Positions 10,225-21,456 of a stretch of 64,000 bases of DNA are shown here, one piece after another. Source of the DNA: Capsaspora owczarzaki ATCC 30864 (lineage: Eukaryota > Opisthokonta > Filasterea). Every line of letters starts with the position of its first letter. Positions within the stretch are counted from its first letter, which is position 1. The stretch is taken from contig NW_011887298.1 of NCBI RefSeq assembly GCF_000151315.2, positions 516,577 to 580,576 of the forward strand, written 5' to 3'. The translations under genes were made by a program, and so were the position numbers. The notes under the pieces are model-generated. The model was not told the origin of the DNA. It saw only the letters and a program-made list of their open reading frames with translations, and ran no database searches.

Positions 10225-10758
10225 ATGGACTTCTACACTCTGCGCCGCGACATGGATCGCCTGTTCAACCAATTTGAACGTGGCTTCCCGGCGAGCTGGC
10301 AGAGCCCCATGCTTCAGCACCAGCAAGCCCCCATGCTTGAATCGGCTCACGACTCGTCCAAAGACGCGCCGGGAGACACTCAGGTGGGCGCACTGACGCC
10401 GGCGTGGCCGAGTTCGCGCTGGATGACCTCGCCGAGCACGTCATTCGCGGTCGACGTGCACGAGTCCAGCGACGGCTATCACATTTCTGCCGATTTGCCC
10501 GGTATGAAGAAGGACGAAATCTCCGTCAACTGCGAGAATGGCATTCTCACCATCAGCGGCGAGAAGAAGCAAGAGCAGGAGAAGAGCGACCACACGTACC
10601 ACGTCTTTGAACGCTCGGTTGGCCGCGTTTCGCGCACGCTGCGTCTTCCTCGCGATGCCGACAGCTCCAAGGCCAATGCCAAGTACACTGACGGTGTCCT
10701 CACGCTTGACATTGCCAAGCGCGCTCTTCCGGCCGGTTCCCGCATCGCCATCCAGTGA
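10225..10758 (+). CDS. Small heat-shock protein (Hsp20, alpha-crystallin domain)
   Basis: ATP-independent holdase chaperone that binds unfolding proteins and forms oligomers. The 177-residue protein has a short N-terminal arm (MDFYTLRRDMDRLFNQF, typical of cytosolic class I Hsp20s). The alpha-crystallin domain runs from about residue 74, with ADLPGMKKDEISV, NGILTISGEKK and GVLTLDIAK. It ends in a C-terminal I-x-I motif (RIAIQ), which docks into neighbouring subunits. There is no signal or transit peptide. It is intronless, as expected for a heat-inducible gene, with a TATA box at 10151. Family assignment is firm; there is nothing to suggest it is damaged. Confidence 0.95.
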   Translation: MDFYTLRRDMDRLFNQFERGFPASWQSPMLQHQQAPMLESAHDSSKDAPGDTQVGALTPAWPSSRWMTSPSTSFAVDVHESSDGYHISADLPGMKKDEISVNCENGILTISGEKKQEQEKSDHTYHVFERSVGRVSRTLRLPRDADSSKANAKYTDGVLTLDIAKRALPAGSRIAIQ

Positions 10759-11071
10759 GCTGGAGCGGGGGGGGGGGAAGTGTTACCGGCATCGGGCAAA
10801 CGCAGTGGCGTGTTTCACACATTCCCTTCCTGGTGGTACAACTCCCGGCTGTACTGTTGTAAATATCAATGCACTGCCTTGTCAAAAAGTCGGACCGTGG
10901 TACTGTATTGGCTCATATGTACAGTAAACGCGTTAAAATGCAGGGCAAAAGCAGACAGAAAAACAAAACAAAAACAAAAGTGCGAACAAGATGCGCAACA
11001 ATAGTGCTACCAGAGACCAGATGCGCCATGCCGAAGGTCAGAAACATGCAGCGGTAGGCCTTGTTCCAGTA

Positions 11072-11810
11072 CTATTCCTGCTTTGCACGCCTTTGGCGAA
11101 GTGCATTGAGCAAAAATCGTTTGGTCTTTTCGCGCTCTTCAGGAGTTAATCTACCGTTCACAACAAGAGTGATGCAAAGCACGTTGAGTGAGAGAATACA
11201 AATGATACGGGCGTTCCAATTGTTAGAAACGATTTTTCATGCTTAGGGGTTGCTCAGATTGACAGGTCGACACGTACCGGGCCAGTGGACTTGCTGCTAA
11301 TGCTGCAGCTCTTGATTTGTCTGGTTCCGCATTCGCGGTAGTGCTCGTCGTTGTTGCTGTGGCTGCTGAGGACGATGTTGTTGCTGTCGATGCTGTTCGA
11401 TGGGTTGGCGGCGGCGATTGCTGTGGCTGGAGTCGAATCTGAGCCAAGCGCGCCAAAACCAAGAATGACAGGCCGAGCGACAGTTTGAACGCCGCGTCGA
11501 CGTACGGAACGACTGTCGGCTGCTTGAGCTGCTGCTGCTGTTGCTGTTGGTTGGATTGAGATTGTACTGGCTTGGTCGTGGCGGCAACGGCGGCGTCCTC
11601 CTCGTCGGGGTCTGCGACGGGCGCTCGCTGATGGAGCTGCTGCCAGCGCGCGCGATGGTACTGCTGCAGCTTGCTCTCCTGCCGCCAGTGCACCATGCCA
11701 AGCAGAGTGCTCACGATAATGAACGCCATCAGCAGTACCGCAAGCCGCTCAAACGTCCAGTAGACGCGCCCGGCGTTCCGTCCACGCGCAAACAGCAGTC
11801 CATACAACAT
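11072..11810 (-). CDS. Two-transmembrane protein of unknown function
   Basis: I model two exons, 11810-11278 and 11150-11072, joined at a GTACGT donor and a GGTAG acceptor in matching phase, giving 203 residues. Simple ORF reading stops after exon 1 in intron sequence; the spliced C-terminus ends in a basic helix (LTPEEREKTKRFLL, then RQRRAKQE). Two hydrophobic helices lie near residues 23-41 (LAVLLMAFIIVSTLLGMV) and 106-124 (FKLSLGLSFLVLARLAQI), separated by a charged, Gln-rich loop. Ala/Thr/Ser-rich sequence follows the second helix. There is no signal peptide and I recognise no family. The membrane location is predicted from hydrophobicity only. Confidence 0.6.
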
Positions 11811-12289
11811 CTGCGTAGTGGTGGATTTGGACTGAGCGTCTCAGAAGAGAAGGAAGAGGGAAAAGGATTTGCGGAAACTGACACAGGTAGTTTATACAGT
11901 GACAAACGTTTGATGCAATTGGAGATGATGGGCTGTGAGATTGGAGCTGTACCGTCCACTCGTTCGGTGGGACGTCCAGCAAGAGAGGGCACGGGCACGA
12001 ACGAGCGAGTCGTCCAATCTGGAAACGAAGAGAGAACAAACGAGTGTTGTACATGAAAATAATTGTTATTGAGGTGATTAAGCAAGTCGATGTGCAGGGA
12101 GTTGATTCTGGGTCGCAGAACGGCGCTTCATGTCTTCCGATGTTCCAACGAAAGTGCTCGAATGTTCTCAGACTACAGGCAAAGGCATGGGGGAAAGTGG
12201 GCAAGTGAGACTCATTGGAGGACAACGGACAAAAACAAACTCGGAAGGCGACATCACGACTCGCTCTTACAGTGTGGTCTAGTGTGTTA
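11811..12289. other. Intergenic region upstream of the two-TM gene
   Basis: About 480 bp between the start of the two-TM gene and the proposed 3' end of the phosphatase-like gene, both on the minus strand. It presumably carries the promoter of the two-TM gene. The ORFs across it look like shadows or untranslated sequence. No repeat or RNA gene was seen. Confidence 0.4.
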
Positions 12290-13392
12290 TCAGTCGCAGT
12301 AACGTCTCGAAGACGACCAGTCTAGTAACAAGCGCAAGAACAAACAGTCCGAAGCGCAATTGAGCTCAACAAATGTGATGGAAATGGGCGGTAAAGAGAA
12401 AAAAAAAGAAAAAAAAAACATAAAACGCGTGCCGCAAAGCCCTCACCCGTATCCGTGGCTGATCCACTGATTCGGCTGGAAGAAATCCAAACGCGGGAGA
12501 TCGCAATAACATCCAAGTTGGCAAGGGCTTTTCAAGGCGAACCGTGTCCATGCGAAAAGTTTCCACGAGCTCGAGTTCGTCAGGAGTCATCAGGCCATCT
12601 CGGGTATACCGGGCAAATTCAATTACAGCACTCGCAACAGTCCACTGCTGAATCCGTCGAAGAAACTAAGCCGTAACCCCAGTCACAGACAACAACGCAC
12701 AGCCGACCAGAAAACAGCGTGAGTTTACTCGTCGCAGAAATCAATCCAGCAAGTAGCCAACGCCTGTCATACCATCACGACAAGACCGGTGACGTTTGCA
12801 CCATCCAAGCAGTGAATGTAGATGGGATGGCAGCTTGCGTTGAGGAGAATTGGCAGAATTTGGACAATCTGTTTGAAATTCAGGTCGTGGATTGAGCAAA
12901 ACGGTGCTTGCCAGATCTCCGAGCACACGCATATGACCATCTTCAGCCCTCCGTGCAGCACACTAGCAACTTGTTGTGTTGCATTAGACGACGCTCGACC
13001 ACTTACATGTTGGTGTGTCAACGTGACATTCTCCTTAAACTTGTCGACCTGGATGAAGATATTCTGCACGCCTTCTTCCTTGCAGAAGAAATCAATGTTT
13101 GAGTCTGGCTTCTTTGGGGTGAGCGAGAGCACGGTCTTGAGCTTGAGCCGCGCCAGAAACGCAAAGTTCTGTTGCAATGGAGAACATTGCGAGTGAGTTG
13201 GAGATTGGGCGCCTCGGACTCGGACCCTCACGGACCATCCACGCGGAAACACATCAAAACAAGCATGCATGCATGCACGCGATGGAAGCCACTGACGAGG
13301 TGGGTCGGGTAGGCGCCGCGATAGACTTGCTCGTCGACAATCGTAAACCTATGGGTTTTCAATTCAGGTTCGTCAGACTCGACCACACTCAT
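12290..13392 (-). CDS. OCA/Siw14-family protein tyrosine phosphatase-like, probable pseudophosphatase
   Basis: Members of this dual-specificity phosphatase group act on inositol pyrophosphates (Siw14) or serve as regulatory partners (OCA proteins). Exons: 13392-13297, 13168-13007, 12940-12773, 12665-12447. The order of motifs fits: FTIVDEQVYRGAYPT, then LKLKTVLSLTP, then IHCLDGANVTG, then a helical tail with RRIQQWTVASAVIEFARYTR. The active-site loop has the Cys but Val where the HCx5R signature needs the phosphate-binding Arg, so catalysis is unlikely. The intron 13006-12941 is 66 nt and reads open, so it may be retained. A last exon at 12364-12290 is a weak guess; the 3' end is unresolved. 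Confidence 0.72.
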
Positions 13393-13800
13393 CACTCTCA
13401 ATTGTGGGAACCAAAGCATCAATCAATGGTAAGACAAGCACCTGAATGGCGGAATGAGTGGTTCGCCTCGCATTTGGAGTTGAGTTGTGCTCAACAAGAA
13501 AAAACAACAAGAAACAAACCAAAAAAAGACGACTGCAGCAACTCAGAACTCAGAGGCTCAGATTGGTCGGTCTGTGAGTAGCCACTGACCTCTTTTGCGT
13601 ATCTCGATTTTCGATTTCGAGTCAGTGAGAGGAGAAACCTCAAGATTCATACAAAATCCGCTTCCTTTTTGCTTAGAAACCTCATCTCTCCACTCAGACC
13701 AGTTTTCCATTGTAATCCTCTCTTCTTCTTCATTTTCATTCATTCATTTATTTCCTTCAGTCTTTTTTCTTTTCTTCTTCTTTGGATTTTCCTCTTTGTG

Positions 13801-14194
13801 ATGCGCGCATTCGTCTCGCTCGCTGCGCTGCTGGGCTTTGCTTGCCTCTTCCTCATCGCGACGACCCCTGCGCCAGTCGCTGCCGACGATAACGGCGGTG
13901 TCCCCTGCGCCGGTAACAAACAAAACACACACACTCTCTCCCATCAGCCTTAACTCTCCAGAGCACCATCGACCGGCGACGTTTGTAGGCAAGTGTGATG
14001 GGAAGGCGAGCAAGAAAGTGAGAGCGTGGCTTGCGCAAGATGGAGTTGAGTCTCCTTCATGAGCCTCAGCTTCGGTCCGCGGGGTGAGCCCTCCAACAAG
14101 CGCAAGCGCGAGGGCATGAGTCGAGTGGCTTTGTCGTGGCCAGCCGTGTGAAGGGTCTGCGAGTGGCCGAGCGAGAGACATCACATCACATCAC

Positions 14195-14225
<31 letters not shown>

Positions 14226-15917
14226 AATCACAAACGTAAACATTGGAAATTAGTGAGCGGGAAACGTACCGAAATCTAATCGTCTGCCGCTATTTGCATG
14301 AGTAGCGGTCGTATGCGGAGCGATTCTAGTCGCAACTTTGCGCTCTACTCTTCAAAAAATCCTCCGCCAAATTAAACCCATTTTTATTATTATTTGTTTC
14401 TTGGGTCACAAGTTTCCAAGTTTCCGATTCACAACGACTGCAAAACACAAGAAGAAATAGTCAGTGTTTGATTTGTGGAGGTGCGCCGGGGGAAAAGACC
14501 GGGGGGGGGGTAGGAGCGATATGCAGCAAAGTGGAATGGCGAGTCTGCGAAAAAGCACCAACAGCGTTGAGTGACCAGACTCACAAATGGGCGACTGCGT
14601 AGAGCGAACAGCAACCATCCTACGAGTGCTGAACAGTCACTTTGTGTGTCTGGCTTGTCTGGGATTTGGGACTGGAGGATTTGGGACTTGCCTGACCTGG
14701 CTCACTTCCTTCCTTTTTGGTTTTTTTGCCTGTCCTATGATCTGATCATTCCTATTAGTCTGCACCTTGCTGACGGGCCTTGTTGGTCAGCTCGCTGAAA
14801 TTCACAATGAAACCGTGGCCGACTCGATGGCTCGATTCTGCTCGTATTTGCCCGGTAAGCTGCTTCGGTCTGAGCTTTCTGTCCAAACGCCTTAGCAACA
14901 TTACTCACTGTCCTGCCCTCCATCGACAGCCTCGTACCAAACCCCATGCGCCGCACTCGTCAAGACCTATGGCCCAACCATCATTGACTTGTACGAGGAT
15001 CACGAAACTGCCGACATGATTTGCCTTGCGATCGGCATCTGCAACACGTCGTCCGGCACTCGCTGCCACGCCTTCCCCGAGCCCGCTGATGCAGAGGAGC
15101 GTGCCAACCGTGCGCTCAAGATTGCCGCCACCAAGTCGTTCATCAAGCCTTGCGATATTCCCGAGATGAAGCCGATCTGCGACCTGGTCAACCGCTTTGG
15201 CAACGAGCATGTGCCGATTGATGATCTCGACCAAGACATGTTCAGCCAGATCAACACCTTCCGTGGCGCTGACTGGCGCGGCAAGGACTGCAACGAGTTT
15301 GACGCTGCCATCCACCCCGGCCGCAACCCCGGCCCGTCCAGCGGCGGCAACAACGACCTCATCGTCGACACCAACTGCAATGGCATCTATGGCTCCGAGG
15401 GCTCCACCACCTACGAGGAGAAGTTCTGTGGCGACTCTGGCCAGCTGGGCATTATTCTGCTCGGCGATTCTGTCGGCGCCCACTTCCGCATCCCCCCAGA
15501 GTACCTCAACGCCCTCCAGGTCACGTCGTCCACCTACAAGAACCTCGACAAGATTCTCCCCGACGAGTTCGACTGGCCCATGCACTCGTTCTCGACTGGC
15601 CACCGCAACGCCACCGGCACCGAAGACCCCGGCACGGTCGATTCCCTCTACCTCCGTCTTGTCGCCCGCAACCGCTGCAACCACCGCGACTTCCAGAACG
15701 TCGGCGTCAACGGCGCTCGCTCCGGTGACATGGTCAACTTTGTCAAGCAGAGCGTTGCTCGCAACCCCAAGAAGGACTACCCCGCGATCGTCGTCGCTTC
15801 CTTTGTCGGCAATGATGTGTGCAACGGCCATCCTGGCACCGATCACATGACCACTGCGGCAGAGTTCCGAGCCAACATTATTGCTGGTCTCGATGCCTTG
15901 GTGAGTGGGCCCACCCT

Positions 15918-15955
<38 letters not shown>

Positions 15956-16747
15956 GTGTTATTCTAATTGTTGTTGCGTTCGTTGTTCAACCGCTGACTT
16001 TGGCACGTTCTCTGAAATTAGAACATGACGCTCGCTCCTGGCAGCCACGTGCTGCTCAACGGTCTTGCCAACGGCAGCGTGCTTTACGAGTACATGCACG
16101 CTCTGATCCACCCGATCGGCGAGTGGAAGCAGAATGTCAACTATGCTGATGTGTACACCTACCTTAACTGCCTTGGCATTTCCCCTTGCGAGGGCTGGAT
16201 GACCACCAACGCTACTCTTCGCGACCTGACCACTCAGCGGTGAGCATTCCGGTGTTTGTGCGTTTATAAAAAAAAAAATGAGGGACTCACAATTTTTCTT
16301 CTTGTTTTTCTGCTTTCTCGGCGCTTGTTCTTGGATTGCAGTGCTGTTCTTCTTTCGAGCGTTCTTCAGGAGCTGGCCTCCAACGTCACCATCACGAGCC
16401 GCTACTCGAATGTGTTTGACATGTACTACCTTGGCACAACAATCGAGGACATTATCGAAGAGTGGATCCAGGAAGGCAACAACGTTGCCGATCTGATTGA
16501 GCCTGTCGACGGCTTCCACCCGCGTCTTGGTGGCGAGGCAATGATGGCTGCTGTAAGTTTCTGGGGGTTGGCGTCTGTTGAGTGGTTTTTTTGGTCTCTG
16601 CCTTATTGTCGCTCATTTCCCGCAACCAACATCTCTCCACAGCTCATCTGGGACGAGCTCACCCAGTATGCTCCTCAAATGATTGGCAAGGTCAATCCCA
16701 ACAACGACGCCATTATCAGCAAGTTTGGCGACCAGGGTGGTTACTAA
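13801..16747 (+). CDS. AOAH: Acyloxyacyl hydrolase (saposin-B plus GDSL lipase), secreted/lysosomal
   Basis: AOAH removes the secondary fatty acyl chains from lipid A of bacterial lipopolysaccharide and also acts on lysophospholipids. Six exons: 13801-13912, 14759-14854, 14930-15900, 16022-16239, 16342-16552, 16643-16747, giving 570 residues (human about 575). A signal peptide (MRAFVSLAALLGFACLFLIA) is followed by a saposin-B domain with its cysteines (CTLL, FCSYLP, PCAAL, GICN). The GDSL-type hydrolase has the nucleophile in LLGDSVGAHFRIPPEY (Ser near residue 250), the block RNRCNHRDFQNVGVNGARS, GNDVCNG, LNCLGISPCEGWM and the Asp/His pair in EPVDGFHP (near 522-525). The C-terminus FGDQGGY closely matches the mammalian end. 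Intron 1 is unusually long (846 nt). Assignment is very firm. Confidence 0.95.
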
Positions 16748-16953
16748 ACAACGCCCCAAAGACATTGTGTCGTGGTCCATTTCCATGTTGTGCAAATGTT
16801 TTGATCTCTTGCATTATGAACTGAATGGGCTTCATGTTTAGCACAGTACAGTATGAAACCTTTTTTTTCTTGTCTTGTTTGAAGTTTTGTCACTTATTCT
16901 TTTTGTTTTCTAAGAAGATTCTCAGTCACTTTTTTTTTTTTTCGTTTTTTCCA

Positions 16954-17853
16954 ATGTTGGCTGTTCGGTCAGTGACAACAACGCCGCTGGCGAGCGTTCC
17001 GTCGCGCCTGCTGCACGACCGAGTCCGCCAAAACTTTCTCACCCAGCATCTGAACATTCTGCGCATGCCGCTCGTCCACGGGGTGCCCGAGATGCATCCT
17101 GTCGTCGCAGATCGCCTCGAGCAGATTGAGCGTCACAGCTCGACCACGACCGCTCTGGCCCAGCAGCTGCAGCTGCCCCAGCAGTCCCAGCAGTCCGCCG
17201 CCCCACACACCGTCCAGCAACCATCAAAGAAGCAGATGAAGGCCAGCATTGCGGCAGCAGCAACAGCACCAGCAGCAGTGTCGTCAGCAGCGGTTTCAGC
17301 CAGCCGCATGGCGATCGGCGGCTCGTCCTCTTCAGGCGCACCACCACCAGCCCGAGCGCTGGCTGCCTCGCCCGCCACTCCAAAGCGCAGCGTGTCTGCA
17401 CTCGACCAGGCCCACGAGAAGGCGCTCCGGATGCACACGCTGCTCGGTCAGGTCCTCCACTCGCCTGCGTTCGGCGACCCAGCTGCTCCATCCTCGCTTT
17501 CCACCGCTCATGCTGCTCATGATGCTCCTACTGCTGCTCCTGCTGCTGCTGCTGCTGCTGCGCGTCCGAGCCCGTCTCTGAGCTTTGCACGCTGGTCCGT
17601 CCCAAGCACGACCTGGTCTGCACCCGCTGCCTCTCCCAAGCCCAAGACCACCACTGTTCCGTCGAGCCTGCCGTTGCCGCCGTCGCTCGCCCAGCGCCAG
17701 TCTGCCCAGTCGCAGTCGTGGCTGTACGACGACGTCATCACCGCTCGCATGGTCGCATACAACAAGCACATTGCATACATGCACCGTCTCGTCCGGTCGC
17801 TCGGTAAGGCTCAAAAAACACTTCAACAGGGAAGCGCGAAGGACGAGATCGCA

Positions 17854-17893
<40 letters not shown>

Positions 17894-18868
17894 CAGTGTT
17901 TCAGTGTTTCAGTTTTGTTCACAGGGTTTTTTTCTTCTTCTTCTTCTTCTTTCGTTATTTTTTGTTTCCGATTTCATTGTTTGACACTCACTCGAGCTTG
18001 ATTTTGACTCTGGACATCATTTTGCAGAACACCCCGAGGCTTCCAGCACGATGGAGCTCAGCCGAGCAGAGCTGGGCGAGTTTAAGGCAGTTGTTGAAAG
18101 CGCTGCATTTTCAGTGCGCAACCATCTGGATGAGAAGGGCGGAGTGCCAGTGCGCGGACGACGCATCGCGCGTGTCATCCGACAGCAGTCCCTGAAGCGT
18201 CGCGAGATGCAGGCAGTGGTTGACAGCATCAGCGTGCCGCCGACGCGAGCGCAAATGGTGTCGCTCTTTACGCGCCCTTGGTCTGTAGTGCCTCTGGACG
18301 CATCCAGTCAACCGCAGTTCACGCAGTGGCAGATTGCATACGCGCTGCTGCACTCGTACCCTTCGCTCCGGCGCCTGCAGGACGATTTGGCCAGTCACTC
18401 CCGCCACAGCCTCGAGACGAGCCAGTTGGCACAACTCGCAAAGCAGCAGCAGCCGCGTCGTCGTCGCTCGATGGCTGCTTCAGGCTCTGCAGTCATGTCG
18501 CGCCCGGTTGGCGTGAACGGCGTCCCTCTCCTTCATCCAAGCGAGGATCTCGAGCACGTGTGGCCGTTGCGACGCCTCATTCGGGAGCTGCACATGTCGC
18601 GCGCACGAATGGCAACCTTGTTCGCGACCGCGGTTGGCTCGCCAATGTGGCTCATCGAGCAGTGGGTCCAGAATCCGCCAGCGATGCCGGCAGGTCTGTC
18701 TCCTGCCAGCTATGTTGCGCACACGCAGTATGTGCAACATGTCCAGCGCGACTTTGCGCTGTTCAAGGAGCTTGCCCACAACGAAGACAGCGTGGTCAAC
18801 CAAACCCATCGTGCTGATGCCGAGGATGAACAGATGGAACTGGACCAGGACGTCCAACAACTAACCGA

Positions 18869-18899
<31 letters not shown>

Positions 18900-19388
18900 C
18901 AACAACAACAGGATCATTTCATGGCACAGTTTGATGAGCTGTACCACGCCGAGGACCGGTTGAAACGAACGGCATTTGAGTCGCTCGACCGTTTTCTTGG
19001 CAATTTCATGAGCCAGTGGCGCCAAGATCTCGCTCGAGAGAACTGCCAGTACTTTGAATACGCTCGCGATGGTACCCTCCGCGTTGGCGCCTTCAACTCG
19101 ACCGTCGTGTCGCACCAGCTGCGCAAAGAGTTCGGCCTGGGTGGCGCAGACTACCTCGTCCTTGACCCGCGCATTCCCGACCGCCGCCACATTGGCGACC
19201 TCCTGCCCCTTCCTCAACTCGGCGACTTTATTGACGGGCCATCACCGACCGTTGGCGATGCTCCCGGGAAAACCACCGATCGTCAAGCCAGCAGTGTGCT
19301 CAAAAAGCGCCGCAAAATGATGAACAAGCACAAGCATCGCAAGTGGCGCAAGAAGCACCGCGCCTTGCTCAAGCGTCTTGGCAAGTAA
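16954..19388 (+). CDS. Giant mS38/AURKAIP1-type protein with C-terminal COX24 domain
   Basis: Exons 16954-17803 and 18028-19388 give 736 residues; the intron holds a long T run. The last about 30 residues (SVLKKRRKMMNKHKH, then RKWRKKHRALLKRLGK) match the strongly basic COX24/DUF1713 domain of mitochondrial small-subunit ribosomal protein mS38 (AURKAIP1 in animals, Cox24 in yeast), which contacts mitoribosomal RNA. The N-terminus is Arg/Ser-rich and nearly free of acid for 20 residues (MLAVRSVTTTPLASVPSRLL), consistent with a mitochondrial presequence. The remaining 650 residues contain Ala/Ser/Pro-rich sequence and a poly-Gln run coded at about 18870-18910. Family members are usually 100-200 residues, so this is three- to sevenfold longer. 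Function as mS38 is inferred from the tail. Confidence 0.78.
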
Positions 19389-19822
19389 ACGCAATCTTGC
19401 AACCGTTATGTGTGTGTGTGTGTGTGTGTCCATTGCGTGCCTCGCTCCTTTCACGTCTGGACTAATACAAACAAAATATCACGAACAAGTCGACAAAAAC
19501 AAAATGTGCTGGAGTGAGTGAAACGGCCACCCTTACAGTAGTGTGTTGTCAAATCTGTACTTGATCTGCACTTGTTTGAGCTTGTCGCAATACCACCTCC
19601 TTCCTATTTTGCCCTGCTGCTTCTCAGTCTGTTGTTTTGGTGCGAAAGAAACACTTCTCGACTTTGAATCGTGCAAATTGAACAACGTGCGCTCATCCTT
19701 CACCAATCCCCCCAAACACCTTCGACTTGCCATGTCTCCATCCAGGCCCTATGCTGACTTGAATTTGGCAGGAGTTCAACTACACGGCGCGACAGATTCT
19801 ATTTCAGATTGACAGATTCTGG
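19389..19822. other. Intergenic region with short GT repeat
   Basis: About 430 bp between the mS38-like stop and the next start. It contains a short GT microsatellite near 19409-19429 and otherwise unremarkable sequence. No gene was recognised. Confidence 0.4.
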
Positions 19823-21103
19823 ATGCAACCGAAAATCCTCGTCGTCGGACAGACCCTGTCCGCACTCGCGGTCACTGCAAGTCTACGCTCAAGAGGCTGC
19901 CATGTGCTACGCGCCCGGACACGAGACAATCCGACGATGACGACAACGACAGAAGGCAGACCAGGCCACGCGCTGGTTCTCACTCCAGCTGCTCCGATGC
20001 TCAAGATTGTGCAAGAGATTCGAAACGCCAAGGATGCCCACAAGCATCAAGCACTCAGTGATACATCTATATGCGAGATCCTCACTGGCGGGGGCGAATC
20101 CTTCTCATTCCGTGGCCACCGAATTACGGCAATCGAGTCAGAGTTGCTCGCCGTCGTTGACAGACAGCGACTGGCAAGCATGCTACAAGAGCAGTGTCAT
20201 GGCGTTCAAGAAGTCCAGATGGATCACATCGATCCAAGCCAGTTTGATCTGGTGGTACACACGACTGGCAGTTTTCATCGCAGTGAGTCGAAAGCGTTGC
20301 GCCCTGGCATGACGATGGTAGCAGGAGTGATTCCACCTGGACGATTCTCTGAGCACGAGGCAGCACGGATATGTCCACCTCGAACGTTGCGCGTTTGGGG
20401 CTTTGACGCGACGGTCGTCGCAATGGTGCAAGATGGCCAAGGGACGATTCAGTGGCACAGTTTGCTACCGCTTCATGATGCGCCACTCGCCGCCCAGATC
20501 AATGACGCCGCTCAGCGCTCATTAAACTACTTGCATGATAGTGTGTTCTCGGGTCTGTGGGACGACCGAATCCGAGCAGCAATCAGCGCAACGCCGTCTT
20601 CGCAGTTCCTGACGCGTTCTCTATCCGCCGACCCAGTCCACGTGCACATGCAACCACCAGGCACCAGCTCTAAAGCGAGCAGTAACCCCATTCTTTCTGT
20701 CTCACTTGGGCGCGCAGCGGTGGAGTATCCGCCATTAGGAATACAACCACTGTTGCACACTTTCAAAGCAGCCGTCTCTCTTGCCACAACCGTTGCCAAT
20801 AGTTCTCTCGACATGCTGCGTCCAAACATTGCACGATAGTACGTTTGTGCCTGTGATGTTCTAGTTCGGGCATCGAGTGCTGGTTTCTTGTGCTGATTCA
20901 GTTTGTTCTGTCTTTGTTTATTTGTTTTTGTGCGTGTTGTTTTTCTTGCTGTGGTTTGCGACCTTCTCCACAGTGTCGCAACACAGACCCAGCAAACTGC
21001 AGCTCTTGTTCGAAGGGGAGAGCGCTTTGCGACAATCTTGCAACACGCAGAAGACACTGAAATTTCGCTTGAGTATTCCTTTGTGACCTCGATGGCCTAC
21101 TAG
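19823..21103 (+). CDS. Degenerate FAD-dependent monooxygenase-like protein
   Basis: Two exons, 19823-20838 and 20974-21103, joined at a GTACGT donor and ccacag acceptor in matching phase, give 381 residues. Stopping at the first in-frame stop, at 20837, would lose the C-terminus. The N-terminus KILVVGQTLSALAVTASLRSRG has the beta-alpha-beta shape of a Rossmann FAD fold, but the third glycine of GxGxxG is not where it should be. Near the end, SLGRAAVEYPPLGIQPLLHT recalls the GD...P..GQG second FAD motif of flavin hydroxylases, again degraded, and the spliced tail IARYVATQTQQTAALVRRGER matches the helix that follows it. So it keeps the fold of the UbiH/PHBH group but may not bind FAD normally. 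The substrate is unknown. Confidence 0.6.
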
Positions 21104-21456
21104 CAGCGAACTTTGGTTCTCTGATGGACAACGGTTGAATTGCTTGTTGTCGGAAAGAAGGTATAAAAGTAATTGTTGGCACAGTATAACCACACTACGA
21201 GTACAATAATACAACACAAAAATCCAAGCCCCAATCAACCTGTACAGTCGGCAACAAACATACAATTCGACGTTACCGTCGCCCCTTTTTCCCTCTCAGA
21301 AAAAACACACACACACACAGCTCCAGCTGGTGCTTTTTCACTCGCGCGCAAGAAGCAGACACGTAACATCACGTCCCAAAGCATAAACTCCTCGTTACTC
21401 GTCCTCGACTAACAGGCAAACCTGCCCGAAAAATTAAGCGCTTTCGCTTTGCACTT
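21104..21456. other. Intergenic region between convergent genes
   Basis: About 350 bp between the FAD-like stop and the 3' end of importin alpha on the opposite strand. It should contain both 3' UTRs. A short CA run lies near 21307. No gene was seen. Confidence 0.45.

Noticed and set aside
14905-15846. 313-codon minus-strand ORF opposite AOAH exon 3
   Set aside because: It is antisense to a clearly conserved exon and has shadow composition.
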